A stretch of 64,000 nt of DNA from Prinia subflava. Taxonomy: Eukaryota > Chordata > Aves > Passeriformes > Cisticolidae. The notes under the pieces are model-generated. The model was not told the DNA's origin and did not search any database. It saw only the letters and a list, made by a program, of their open reading frames with translations. Shown here in pieces: positions 13,202 through 25,839 of the stretch. Made by a program: the position numbers and the translations under genes. The stretch lies in the NCBI RefSeq assembly GCF_021018805.1, contig NW_026960610.1, positions 2,976,001 through 3,040,000 on the forward strand. The letters run 5' to 3'. How positions within the stretch are numbered: the first letter of the stretch is position 1; each line of letters opens with the position of its first letter.

Positions 13202-13994
13202 TCTCAGGGTAGCTGTTCCCTGAGATTCACCTCGGGGTTGCTGTTCCCCGAGGTATATAGGGACTCTCTTTCTCAGGGTTGGTGTTCCCCGAGGTAATAA
13301 GGTTTTCTCCCAGGGTTGCTGTTCCCTGAGATTCTCCTCGGGGTTGCTGTTCCCAGAGGTAATAAGGTTTTCGGACTTTTCTTGCCCAAAAGGTCTCATG
13401 CTGGAGCCAGAGAAGACAAGCTGAGTCTGCCAGTCCGTGTTTCCAAGGTTGTTTATTCTTTCATTATATTTCAGTTCTTTCTCAGCTCTGCAAGGCGTCT
13501 CCAGCAGAGCAAGACATGCGGCGGACTGGCTGGATCAGAGGGTCCCGGACTTTATGTACAGTCCCCTTGGCCCAACCACCATCCACAATGTACTTTTTAT
13601 TTACAAAATTTTGCCAATACTTACTACCTATGCTAACATGTCATTTCTACTCTAAACCAATCCTTGAAATCCAACTCAGCAAAAGATGGGGGACAAGAAC
13701 AAGGAGGACAGGGCCACTCCCCAATTCCTCCATCTTGTCTCTTCAAACCCATATACTAAAAATCCTAGCTTCTACATTTACATTCTGTGATAAACTAGCT
13801 ACTACTTATTTTGAATTCTCTTGGCTTGTGATTCTTCATACAATGTGGGTATTCACTCCCATGGCCAGGGATCAAGAGCAGTGTCATCCTGGGCTCTGTG
13901 TGAGGCTGGCTGATCCCCTTGTACAGATCCCAAATCCCCCTGTCCGGTCTCCAAACCCTTCAGGGTGGCCAGAGGGATGTCCTGGACTCCGACA
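13202..13994 (-). repeat. Solo LTR with terminal hairpin array (minus copy)
   Basis: Reverse-complemented, this matches the LTR at 10264-11003 from the first bases (TGTCGGAGTCCAGG) to the end. The flanks are GTGCCT (13196-13201) and GTGCTT (13995-14000), a 6-bp duplication with one mismatch. The U5 end carries five stem-loop units at 13203-13360, against two in the sister copy, which accounts for most of the extra 53 bp. The 188-codon plus-strand open frame crossing this segment (13516-14082) is antisense to the LTR and has no domain I recognise. Confidence 0.85.
13203..13360 (-). repeat. Array of five G/C stem-loops at an LTR end
   Basis: Five units lie near 13203, 13229, 13271, 13308 and 13336. 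Each is built as a G/C-rich arm, a conserved loop (TTGCTGTT on the plus strand) and the complementary arm. Arms alternate between the CTCAGGG and CCTCGGGG types. Most arms are self-complementary within a unit, while units 3 and 5 have one altered arm. The spacers are short and partly repeated (GAGGTAATAAGGTTTTC). Confidence 0.85.
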
Positions 13995-14212
13995 GTGCTT
14001 AATTTTCCATAAGCAATGTCACTGGATCTTTCCAGCTTGGGGGAAAGTTCAAGCTACTCTGGATCAGTTTCACCAGAAGTAAGGGAATGTATACCTTCGC
14101 CATCAATGGGACCCTTCGCCCTCTGTATAATGTGAAGAGTTACCTCTTGCAGTCGGGATGTCCTGAATATATCCCTGATAAATAACTGGTCATATACAAA
14201 TCCACCAGCCAA

Positions 14213-14539
14213 TGTCACAGTGGACACGGAAAGAACCACACGAGGACACACTGGTGAGCGAAGCAGGAAAAAAGGGACGAGTTTATTTACAAAACTCAGT
14301 TTTATACATTTCCTATGGGGCCTGTGGATTGGAGGATGGAATTCCACCTCTCAATCCACATTGGTCAAGCCAACTGTCAATCACCTTTCTCCTCCCACCT
14401 AGAAATATGTAAACAATGACAGACAGTTAGCAAAACATGGCCATTGTTTATAGTAGAAAGTGTGATAAGGTAAAATTTCTGACTCCAATATGAAGAAGAT
14501 TACAGAAGGCTTAGAAAATCTTCAAAACCAGGATGACCA
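14213..14539 (-). repeat. Solo LTR of the provirus A family
   Basis: The flanking 5-bp duplication GCCAA is exact (14208-14212 and 14540-14544). Its length is 327 bp, the same as the provirus A LTR. Reverse-complemented, it shares the GGAGTCAG, TTGACCAATGTGG and TCCTCCAATCCACA blocks and the CCGTGTCC end with the LTR at 26757. It has AATAAA on the minus strand near 14282. It is clearly diverged from provirus A, so it is a separate, older insertion or a related subfamily. Confidence 0.9.
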
Positions 14540-14544
14540 GCCAA

Positions 14545-16130
14545 GAGGCAGCAAGTCCACACTGCTCCTTCCCATTGCCAGGAAAGGGGTACCAGATCCT
14601 GCAAACCAAGCAGACTTCCCAGTGACAGAACCACGTCCTCATCTAAAAACTCATCACACCTAAACTTCTGCAGGTCCTTCATTTCAGCTGCTACACAGCC
14701 ACAAGTTCCCCATGGCACAGAACTCTCCGAGACGAACTCCTCACCCTCATTTTCCCGTCAGCATCTACCACAAGCTTCCTAAGCAGACTGAGCTAAGCTT
14801 GCACAGCTGCAGGACAGACAACATTTAGCAGTGGCACTTTGTACATAGGTGCTTCATCCAAGAAGCCAAACCTGCTCACAACCACCAGTCTCAGCATTTT
14901 GAGACAGGGAAACTAAGGCAGAGTTCAACTATTGTGTACACAGACCAAAAAACCTAATAAAATCTATGTGTCCTGATCATCAGTTTAATCTCTAGATAAA
15001 TTGCTTGTAAGTTATAAGCAGGTGATTTAAAAGCAGATGAAGCTTTTAAAGCTAAGGTCAACTTTAATAGACGAACCTGAAAAACTGGAATTTCATTTTA
15101 AATACAAGAAAAAAACCCCACTTTTTAGACCTTCCTACTTTGCATTCCAAACTACACTGAACCCCCTATTTTGTAAGATTGAGATGTCAAGTATTAAAGG
15201 GATTAAAAGCTCAGTCATACCTTTGTATACCCTAGATCCAAAACATTTAGTAACAAAGTGTTCATCTGTGAATTCTAGAGTTTTACGGCCATTTATTTTA
15301 CATCAATACATGTTCCATTTCACACACCACTTATTCCTCAACCCTTTACTCAAAACATAAGCCCTTTGCCAGTATGCAGAGTACTATTTATGACAGAAAA
15401 CTTATAAATACGAATATGAAAAATATCAGGTAATATAAAACAGTATCAAATTTACTGTTATCTCTGCAATGATGATAATTAATCCCATCACCTATTTTAC
15501 CGGTCAACCTAATTTACAAGGGATTTTTTATTTAGTTGATTTATATTGCCTAATCAAATAGGTGCCATTTTGTAATCTTTCTTGTTCTTTATAATAAAAA
15601 ATATGAATCATTTTAGCATTAGATATATGAGTCCTCCTAATGTCAGGTCTGTGTGCCAATAAAGAAATGTCTTCATAAACATTAAGGTACATTGACTCAT
15701 TATCAAGAGATGATTAAGGCTGGTGATCACATATTTCTCATGCTACAGATAAGCTCAGCATCATACAGTTTAAACATGATCACTAAGCCTGTTCATACTT
15801 TCAACACTGAGATAATCAGCCACATCATCTCCATCACAAAGGCTGGAGCATTCTCAGGGCTAAGATTAGCACTTTAAAGGTGATGCACAAAAGAAATGCT
15901 CCGTTTCAGCAGCAGAGAGATTAGACTGGGCTAATTCTGATTTTTCTTGCATTTCAGACTACTAGAGTTTAAAAACAACAGCATAAGCTAAAACACTAAT
16001 GACACTGTTTCCCTGAAACAGGTTCAAATGGCTCACAACTCTTATCGTCATGATACTTTCCTTATATTTAAGTCATATTTTTTAACAACTCAGAGTAGGT
16101 AGCAATTTATTGGAAATAGCTTCTCTTTTG
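14545..16130. other. Background, no gene recognised
   Basis: Host-like DNA without recognisable coding potential. The 107-codon open frame at 15037-15360 has no known motif and no supporting signals. Confidence 0.55.
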
Positions 16131-16135
16131 ATAGC

Positions 16136-16927
16136 TGTCTTGGTTTGAAAGACAGATATCTGCTAGGAAGGGGCAGGACCTCCCTAGAGATGGAGAATTC
16201 AAATCCCCTCCCTCCAAATTATTCCAATTAAAAGGAAAATTAAAGGAGCTTTCAGGCAGAGGTATGGGGGTAGGAATAACAGTTCTTTACTAGTATATAG
16301 GACAAAACGACAAACAAACAACAACTACAGCATCAATAATAAACAGAATCAAGAACCTTGAGGGCTTTCTTTTACAAAAGCCCAGAGCAGTTTGATCTCG
16401 GCGCCCCTGCAGGACTCCGAGAGGCCGAACTGGAAGGAAGGAAAAAGTCCCGGGCTGGTGGATGAGATGAGGAGCTCTGCGCTGGCAGCTGGAGGCAGGG
16501 GTGTCCCGGCAGGGCTGGGCAGTGCAGGGCTATAGAGTAGCAGGAGAGCCTCAAAGGTCCGAAGAAGCAGCGGCGGTGGGGGGAGAGGCTGGAGAAAAGC
16601 GAGTTCAGGATTCCCGGGTACACAGCAGATGACGATAGATTTCCCAGGACGAGGCAGAGGCAGAGGGCAGCCTGACCGTCCTCCTCGGCGCTGAGAGCAA
16701 GAGTGCCTCCCCCTCCCCCAGATCTGTCTTTTTGCCTTTCCCAAAGCTCATCATCTCTCCCCTCTGAGGGACACTCCCAGGGACTCAGAAACAATAGGTG
16801 TAGCCTCGTGCTGCCATATCCCTCAAGTACCCCTTTTTGTTCTGACTAAGTAGTCATTAAGGCTTCTTGGAAACTTATGGGAAGAAATTCTGTGAGAAGA
16901 AAAAAAAACCAAATCTAACCCCCAACA
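16136..16927 (-). repeat. Solo LTR with GC-rich centre (AACCAAGACA-ended family)
   Basis: The exact 5-bp duplication ATAGC flanks it (16131-16135 and 16928-16932). On the minus strand it runs from TGTTGGGGG to CAAACCAAGACA. The end nearest 16136 closely resembles that of the LTR at 11763 (TGTCTTGGTTTG, then the CCCTCCCTCC block and the AACAGTTCTTTACTAG block). The rest differs, so it is a related subfamily. The centre (about 16380-16760) is GC-rich and gives two overlapping 131- and 140-codon minus-strand frames of low-complexity composition, which I do not regard as genes. Confidence 0.88.
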
Positions 16928-16932
16928 ATAGC

Positions 16933-19900
16933 CTTAAGTATATCTGATGCTTCCCATAAAAAGACCAAAGCACATCCACATCTTGTAATAAGATTAATTA
17001 ATCTTAAATATGAGCGTGCCCAGCACAGGTTTTATACAGCCAGCTTTGTTCCCTCAGCCTTTCTGCCTGAGAACAATAGTGACTATGCACATGGCACTGG
17101 ATACTTTCAGCCCCACCTTAACAATGCCATACTCAGCAACAACAACAAAAAAATACATTTAGATGACCTGTGCACTTCTCTCTTACAGCATGTGCCTACT
17201 GTAGCTGAAGCAAAAGCCAATCTGCAAGCAGACAATACAAGCTTAAAAGTAATATTATTATAGGTATTCGGCTGGAATACTATTGGAAAGTAGTAGCCTT
17301 TACAGTAATTTCCAGATAGAAAAGTCACCTACACTTCTACCTGTGCATTTTAAAGCAACTCTTCCTCCTTTTGGAAGAGCTGCTTCCTTAAATAAAGTCA
17401 GAAGGAATTCAGTACCTTGAGCTTAGTAGTTCTATTTCAGAGAAGGAAAAAAAAAAAAGGCACCTGTATATGCTAACACAGAACTCACAGCAACAAAAAG
17501 TGAACAAAAACTGCATCAGGATTTGGCAAGACAAAGGCATATTGTGAAGCTACTTTACACTGACAACCTGTATAACTATGTAAATATTCAGATATGAATG
17601 ATTCAAATTTGTTTTAAGCTTTTATTGTAACTTTTTATGAAGACATTCAATTTGTATTAAGGCTAAGACTTTAAAGAATAAAACAAGACCAAAGCAGGAT
17701 GATTTCATATCTACAAGAACTCACATGAACAAAAGTGCAGTACATTACAGCAGGTGGTTTCAAGCTCAATTTCCAAATAAAATAGTCAGGAGGAGGAAAT
17801 GTTCACATAAACACTATACAGAAAGTCTGCCAGCCTCAGTACTTAACTTGTCATTTCAAGATCAGCTCTACAAATTAACACCACCACAAATTTTTCAAAT
17901 GAATATACACAATATCATTATGAATAGGGCTTAATCTGCACAATTTCTCTACATTTCAACAAAAAGGGAAAGACTTGACACGATATCCATCATGAAACAT
18001 CCAGGATAAAATTGGGGGGGGGGGGGGGTCATTATATAGCAAACGATAAAATTCTGAGTGCCTATGTCATTTGATATGGAACAGGGTATTCTGCCACAGG
18101 GTAGTCTCACAAAAAGAATTCCCACCTTATTATCCTAATTTCTCTCACTTACATGTATGCTGGAGAAAGTGGCGATGACCTGGATATTTTAAGCACAGGA
18201 ACTGGGAATTTCCAGATAGCAGGAGCACTCGTTTTCCATTTCAATGGCATGTTGTCACCACGGTACTACTACCAACTAGGACTTCCATTCCACACATTAC
18301 TGATACAGCAGTGGCTGCTGCTAAGAACAAGGAAATGATTCTGCCAATGCCCTTAAACTGATGCTTCCAATCTGTAAAACAGGGCAGTAAGACATCTTTT
18401 AAATCCTGCTGTCCCCTAAAGCAATATGATGATTCTATCCTTCTAACACAACAATAGTGCCACCTCGTTAGGGAAGAACTGACTGCAGTATATGTTAAGA
18501 AAAAAACGAAAGACTGCACTCTGCACACCAGCATAATGCAGCTTTATTTAATAAAAGCTGCTAATTTTTAAAGAACTGTTTCTGATGCTATTGTTCTACC
18601 TTAACAGGGACACTGCAGCACTGTACTATATTCTCTTCCTATTAACCTAATTTCTGACCAATGTAAGCAGAAAAAAAAATGGGTTTCATATGAAAATGAA
18701 ACAACATACCTACTCAGAATACACTTGTCATCCTCTGAACATGAACATTCTTCTTTTGAGCTGCAACAATACAAATGGGATATAAATCTCAGCATAGCCT
18801 TAGGCCACAGCTAATAGAGATCAGTGACTAAATTCAGCAGCCTGTTTTCCTTCTGTGCAAGCTCTGACCAAACAATACAAGAATGCCATTATGGAAAAAG
18901 CCCATTGCAAAAATCAGTCCTTCTAATCCATAGCTAGGAAGACAAAATAAAGCAGAAAGTGCTGCAGGTTTCTGCATGCTCTTCTAATAGCTTCTGGTTC
19001 AGGATGCTCTCATTTTCCTATTCTCATTTCCAAAGAGGAAGAGCAAAATCTCATGCACTTTACAACATGATATACGAACCCAAATATCACTGTCTTCTGC
19101 AGTAGAGAAGCAGAGACTAGCAGGCTGTTAATAGCAGGCTTTGTAGGAACGCTATCAACAATCCAATTCTCAACGCCCCCCCCCCCCCCCCCCCCAGCAG
19201 CTCCCAAATTGCCTCCAGAACTGACGAAGCAGATGGTCACGCAGGTCCCCCTCAGGGACTACTCCACAACTCAGGGCTCTGCTTGGTGACCTCCCAGGGC
19301 TGATGACTGCGGGGAGCAGGGAAGGCAAGCTACTAAAAAGGGAATGGGGAATTCAATAGACTTATGCAAAAGCAGAGCAGGTTTCTAGGGAAAAGAAGGC
19401 AGAGATTCAGCTATATTGATTACCTTACAGGAAAAAAATACATCACCTCTAATGTATTGCCACAGCAGACCAAATCAACACTAAGATATTTAGTCTACAG
19501 ATTTCAGAATAGTCTTTGTACAGCATGACAATTTTTCTATTCATCACGACAGCTTAATCTTCTAATTAAAAAGCCAACACTTTGTCATGCTACTTAGAAA
19601 CAAAGAATTGAACCAGGAGCTATTTTTATGAATTTCTATAAATTTATTCATTGTAGTAACATTTAACAACACTGATAGGTTTTTTGTAACAGTGAAACAT
19701 CTTAAGTTTTAAGGAATAATTGCTGCTCCTGATCACCATTATTGAAAATGTTTGCCCAAAATAGTTTTGGGCATTTGAAGCTGTTACCAAAACCAAAGGC
19801 AAGGAATTAAAATAACACAGGACAACTTCACTCAAAACCAGGTGCACCCCTTGGACAAACAATTGAGGCCCTCTCTCCCACTTCTCTGAAGTTCTAAATC

Positions 19901-20665
19901 ACAAATGAGCAGCATTAACCAAGGCAACAAATTTCACAGGAACTGCTACTGGGATGCTGAACAGATACCTCTGTGTATGACAACAGTGTTTATATGCTGT
20001 GACTATTAAGAAACACAAGTCCTGCAAAAACATCTATTCAGTTTTAGCACAGTTATGCTTTTAGCAAAAGAATTTAAGTATTTACATGCCAACAGGCACA
20101 CTTGGCTACACACTTGGTCAGTACTGTGTCCAGTCTGTCACACACACACAACACCGGATTACTACATCATGCCAGCTCTGCACTGAAGGTCTAAAAATCA
20201 GGTTGAAAGATGCTGGATAGCATCTATTATAACCACAAAGTTAAAAAAAAAAAATCATGAATTTGCATTCATACACTGAACTTTGCTTTACATTCACCAT
20301 TATACAGAAAGTGTCTCTTAAAAATACAATAAGCAAACATAGTTACTCCCTGCCTCACACTGAATGCATCCAGTGCAACCAACTGGTAACTGCTTGTAAA
20401 GTCTATGTTTCACTGCTCTGCCACCCTCAAGATCTTCACATGTTTTATTTATTAAGAGCAGCATGACTATTTTTTTTTTAAAGAATGAGGCTAAAGACAA
20501 TCAATGGACCCTTTTTTCAGAAGTAACTCCTGAAATACCCTTTTGATCAGTAAAATAAAATCCAACTCAAGCCACAAAGTCATTCCCAAGCATTGACTGA
20601 TGTGAAAAATGTAGTATGTTAATTCATGTTCTTATAGTTAATGAAATATTATTAAAAACTATAAC
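16933..20665. other. Background with long G and C homopolymers
   Basis: No gene was recognised. Notable are a run of about 18 G at 18013-18030 and a run of about 20 C at 19177-19196. Such tracts are prone to length error in sequencing. Short minus-strand open frames overlapping the C run encode only low-complexity glycine. Confidence 0.6.
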
Positions 20666-20669
20666 ACTG

Positions 20670-21280
20670 TGTGTTGTATGAAAATGTAAGTTTCAAGACA
20701 CCCTGTAACATTTTGTTAAAACAAATTATGAAAAGGCAGGCACCACCCCAGAAACTCACATTCAGAAATAGACAAAAGGTTTACGAGAAACCGGCAGTCT
20801 CCTCCAACACCGGGAGGAGACCCATCAAGATAAGGCGGCAGAACCATCAACGGTTCCAGACTACACCCTCTCCGATCATCAAGCATCATCATACATATCT
20901 CGACCATTCATCAGCCATAAGGATCTATAGAAACTGGACATTAACATATGAACTGAGAGAAAGAACTCTTTCCAGCCTAGTCAGAGACACCCTTGGATTT
21001 GAATAGCTAGCTGGGAAACAAAGGGAAATATGGGGAAATATTCCCAGGGGCAGAATAAAGTGTATAAAAACTAAACCCCGAACCGGGCAAATTTGTGAAC
21101 CAGAGGGGAGGCAGCAGACGGCCAGGTTCTGTGTCTCACGGTTCACCCTTGGCATTTTCCCGGGAAAAAGACTGTCAAGTATCTCCGCTGTTGGTGAGTT
21201 TACCAAAATTCTGTAATTCAATCTTTGTTAATAAACCAAATTATTATTTTAATTGGAATATCGTATTAGCATTTATAACA
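20670..21280 (+). repeat. Solo LTR with 4-bp duplication (gammaretrovirus-like)
   Basis: Borders are TGTGTTG and TATAACA, flanked by ACTG on both sides (20666-20669 and 21281-21284). A clear TATA box (GTATAAAAAC) lies at about 21061, and AATAAA lies at about 21231, shortly before the end. This gives a U3 of about 390 bp followed by R-U5. The 4-bp duplication fits class I (gammaretrovirus-like) elements. It shows no obvious similarity to the provirus B LTR. The 111-codon frame inside the U3 (20671-21006) looks incidental. Confidence 0.8.
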
Positions 21281-21284
21281 ACTG

Positions 21285-24200
21285 ACATTTAAGTCAATCC
21301 ACACAGGCACAGAAATCAGTTACTTCTCACTTTTGATCCCAACATGATCATTCACCCTAGAGGGCAACATGAGTCCTCAAATACCTGCTCTCCTTTGTGT
21401 GCTCCTGGTCCCACTTACTTTTCCACTTACTCTACAAACAACATAAATAAAACTTTTGCAGAAAAAACAGTAAACATTTTTTTGAAAGTACAGGAATTCC
21501 AGGCACTGCCAACCAAATCCCCTCCCAAAGTCCAGCACAAACTACTCCACCAAACAGCCCATGTACAAAATCCAGAACTGAAGAAAGTAACAGTGCCAGG
21601 TACTCTAAAAATAGGGAAATGCTTGTCACTTGCTAAAGAACAACCATGTGAGAAATGAATCACCTATCCTCACATAAGGAGAAAAAACATAAATCAAATC
21701 CCATTTTCTTCCTGACAATCACAGATTGGTTGCATATTCACAAGGAAAATATTATTACTATTTATTTTATGTTTTACATAAACTATTCCTAAGACAACAG
21801 AACATCTCAATATATAATTCTGGTACTTTAATTATGACTTCAAAATAAGAGTTTAGCTGCACATTAAAAAATATGGGAAAAATAGTCTGATCTCCTGGAG
21901 TGCATTGCATCCACTGAATATGCATTTTCTGTTCTCATATTACAGAGCTTTGCCCCTCATCCTCAAATGAAGGATTCTGAGGGCAAAAGCAGAATTATAG
22001 CTCTGTGCAGAATCTTCCTTGCTGAGAAAAGTTATTCCCAGACAAGTGCTCTGAAAACATACCAACTTGGAACACAAACTGGAGATGTGCTTTAAGTTTA
22101 AAACTCCTATATGATGAAAATCCCATGATAATTGCACAGATTAAAAATATTTTTGGGACCAATCAAAGGGCTTATTTTCTGTAGTTTTCTCACAAGCAAG
22201 TTCACATTCAAAATTAAAAGCATCTGCTATTTATAACTTGCTTGAAGTTATATTCTACTTATTATCCAAGTCTCCCATATATCCTTAGTTCTGTGTACAA
22301 AAGATGAGAGTGTTTGGGGTTTAAGCAACTATCTCCATGCTTGTGTTTCCAAAGCTGCACTGAGCACAAAGTAACTGACAGAGTATCACGAACTTCTGCA
22401 CAAAACTCAGCCATAGAGAAAAGGAACAGGTGGCATAAGAAGAAAAAAAGTAAATAATGCCACCAAAGACAATATCCCAAGGTGCCATTTTACAGACCTG
22501 AGATGTTAAGCAAGGCCAGAAGCTATTGATTAGGGCTGAACAGCAGTGCAGCTCTGATCCCACAAAGAGAAGAAACACTGGAAAGTGCTTGTGTTAAGTG
22601 AGGAAAGCATTTCCCAACCATCTTCCTCCATCCCTGCATCTACATTCTGCTTCACTATTGACTAACAAGCAAAATTTGGCCCCAAATGAGAAGAGCAGAC
22701 ACACAGCATCACACTCAGCAAGCACATGACCAAATCACATACCCCCTTGCCAGGGCACTGATCACAATATCTTTTCTTCTGCAAGTTCTCCCTGACCTTC
22801 AGAGCAGGAATGCAGCTAAAACCACAACCCTTGTCTCTTCCTTTTCTGGGGATATCCTCTTCCTTTTTCAACTTGAATGCTAAGTTGCTACCGCATTGTG
22901 TCACATATACCAACTGTCAACACATTGTCCTCTTACAGCCCACTGTGTTCACATTTCTGGGACATCTGTACAGCCAACAAAACTTTTAAACCATCTCTGC
23001 ATTTCCCATAAGACTTCCCTTTACAGTTGTTCAAAAAGGCACAGGCAGAAAGCTGTATCAGAGCCCAGGCAATATAAAACTGTACTAGTCTGAAAGTATT
23101 TATTCTTAGCCTTTGAATGCCACCTGAATTTTTATATGAAGACTAAGCAGAATAAAAGTCAACTTCTAGAGATTTTGCTGTATTTTCATCAGTTTGCATA
23201 GATAATGAGTTTAACTTTTTTTCTTCAGTTCTTAAGTGATTTGCTGTGGTTAAAAAATATTGCTGTTCCACTTTAACAGGCTACTTACCTCTCTCCTTTT
23301 ATTCATCTCTTAGGAGTCAAAGGAACTGAAAGCAGTAGGTGAAAAGTATGGTTATGCTATATTGCAACTTTCTCAAGTCTTCCAAACCCTTTCTAGCATG
23401 ACCTGAAAAGTCTTCTCACTTCCAGAACCTCAGGCTTCTCAAGCTTTCCAGAAAGAAAAACACTCAAAGCTACAGTGACAGTATGATGTACATCTCCCAT
23501 TTTCATCTAGAAATGTAGACAACAGAAAGGTCTTAATATTTGTGTCACAAACTATTTCCTACTGATATAGTGTTTCTTTAAGAAAAGATGCCAGACTAAT
23601 AACAAGAAAAATACCTTAAAATGGTAGTGGTAAGACCAGTAAATATATTAAAACTTCTGAGATTCTTTTCCCCCATACCTGTGTTCTAAAAATTCATTTC
23701 TACAAAAGCATGTTTCCATTTTAAAATGCACATTTTTAATATGATAAAATCCGTGTTTTATGATATTAGCACTAGCAGAGCTCACTCCAAACTGAAGGCA
23801 GAAAATCAGTTTCATATAGGGAGGAATTGCTCTCCTCTTTTCTATATCTTCAAATCACCAGCCTGCTGAGCTGATACATCCTATACTACATAAGAGCATT
23901 TTGATACAGCAGAAAATAAAGCAGAACCCCCCAAATCCAGTAAAATATTCACAAAGGCATGGAGCTCAAATGATGTAATCATTTCAATATCAAAATCATT
24001 TCAGCAATTTACATATGGCTGCAAAGGCACAAGTCTAGAAACTGAAGAGGAGCAAAGAAGGATGTGTAACATTTCTCTACAGGTTCCCTAAAAAAATGAC
24101 TGTGAGATAATTTATTTGGCTTCCTTATTCAGCTCTTTCCACTTCAGATGGGTGCTTCTCATGCCTCTACCTCAGGCTTTTCATTCTATTAAACTGCAGC

Positions 24201-24843
24201 TGTTCCAAGTACTGGAAGAGAATTAAAAGATGGTGTTGACAGTACTGCCCTATATATGACTCAGTTAATGAATACAATTTCTTTGACCATATATTGTCAA
24301 ATATTCACACCAAAATTCATATGAAGGGAAAACAAATCTTTGCCTAAGGAGGAATCCAAAGGAAACCACTGCAGTCACATTTGCAGTCCTCTCACAGCAA
24401 CACTGTAACATTCCCCAAATACTGAAGTACAGAAAAAGATTGGCAATATGCATCTGGCAATGCTTTCACTGAAATGGCAACTTTTCTAGAAACATCAAAG
24501 ATCTTACTAAGAAACAGTCTTTGAATTAATTTTTTAAAATTTCATTAAGAAATTCGCTTTAAAACTGCTAAAGACAGTTCTCACAATTACACCTGTACTT
24601 TGACTTGCTACCTGCTATGCTGTCTCATTTTTTTTTTATAACTGGGGGTAAAAAAGCCCTCAGACATCAGATATAAGTTACAGCAGCTTTTAGAAGCAGT
24701 TGTACTGTAGACATTAAGGTGCACGTGACCTCATAAATGGATCAGAGATGCTTACAAAGTAGCTACTATCAAATATATTTAATTCTTTTAAACTGGGATG
24801 ACTGCTCATGGAACAAGGAACAAGGAAAAAGGAACAAGTAATA
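21285..24843. other. AT-rich background, no gene recognised
   Basis: About 3.5 kb with no recognisable protein domain, LTR or LINE fragment. All open frames are short and without motifs. Confidence 0.6.
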
Positions 24844-24916
24844 AGCATAAAGTGTAAAGCGTAAAGCGTAAAGCGTAAAGCGTAAAGCGTAAAGCATAAA
24901 GCGTAAAGCATAAAGC
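24844..24916. repeat. 7-bp tandem repeat (GTAAAGC)n
   Basis: About ten tandem copies of GTAAAGC, with a few units reading ATAAAGC or TGTAAAG. The minus-strand open frame through it only translates the repeat. Confidence 0.95.
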
Positions 24917-25219
24917 AGTGAGATAAACTGGGTTTGCAGCCAACCCCTCCTGCTGTCAAAATGCTGTAACCAGTGCAGGTTCCTGTCTATAGAAATATGT
25001 GGGGCTCTTTCTCAAATAGGAAAAAAAAAATCCCCAAATCATTAAATATTAAGTTAAGCAGTCAGGGCATGTCCTACGTGTTTAACAAGAAGTGCTACAG
25101 TTTTCTATCCACTCACTCAGCATTTTTTCCTGTATAAATGAGGATTTTGCTACAGCAACATTTTAGGATGCATCATTTCAGTGAAAATTATTATACATAA
25201 ATGTACATATGCATACTAT

Positions 25220-25834
25220 TATCTTGGGTTCAAAATGTAACCAAAAATGTGTATTCTATTTTCATCAGATGAAGTCGGTCGGGAGATACTGTTCCTTATC
25301 TCTTGTAACTCTAGGGGTGGAAAGAGGGCAGATGCCTTCTGTTATTGGGACAACTGATAACACCAGATAAGGCAGTGCCTTCTTATCTCTTCCTCCATCC
25401 ATCCTCCTCCGAGGGATATCACCTGTGAATGGGCCATTTAAGGCCTCTCACATGACTGATAACATTATTCCATTATGAGATGCTCCACCCAGTAGGAGGA
25501 GCCAAAGCCTTTCCACTGGGATAAAACCAGCAATCCCAAACACCAAGATAACCTGTTTCCACTGGATTCCCAGAGGACGACTGGACCCTTTCTTGAGGAT
25601 CATCTCTACATCAACGGAGCCACAAATGTCACTCCAGGAGGACTTACTTCGGGCTGCTTCTAACACCCTGACCAACAGGGTGTCAGGTTTGCATTCTGAC
25701 TCTGTCAGTGGTCTTTTGTACTATTGCATTTATTTTATTATATTTTATTTAAATCTTTCTTGTTGATTGTTCTCTCGCTATTAAATTGTATTTCTGACTT
25801 GGAGTCTCACTGGTTTTGCTTTCAAACCAGCACA
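25220..25834 (+). repeat. Solo LTR, sister of the 11763 copy
   Basis: The exact 5-bp duplication ACTAT flanks it (25215-25219 and 25835-25839). It starts TATCTTGG, where the sister LTR has TGTCTTGG, and ends AAACCAGCACA. It aligns with the reverse complement of 11763-12513. A promoter-like GGATAAAACC occurs at about 25520, and an ATTAAA signal at about 25781 precedes the end, fixing the plus orientation. It is about 135 bp shorter than its sister, mainly in the U5-side segment near 25700-25800. Confidence 0.88.
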
Positions 25835-25839
25835 ACTAT

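Noticed and set aside
13203..13360. Regularly spaced palindromic repeats resembling a CRISPR array
   Set aside because: Spacers are short and partly repeated, no cas genes exist, the context is a vertebrate LTR, and the sister LTR has the same units.
13516..14082. 188-codon open frame on the plus strand
   Set aside because: Antisense to an LTR, runs across its border into unrelated DNA, and has no recognisable domain.
16349..16794. Two overlapping GC-rich open frames on the minus strand
   Set aside because: They fall wholly inside a solo LTR with an exact target duplication, and their translation is low-complexity without motifs.
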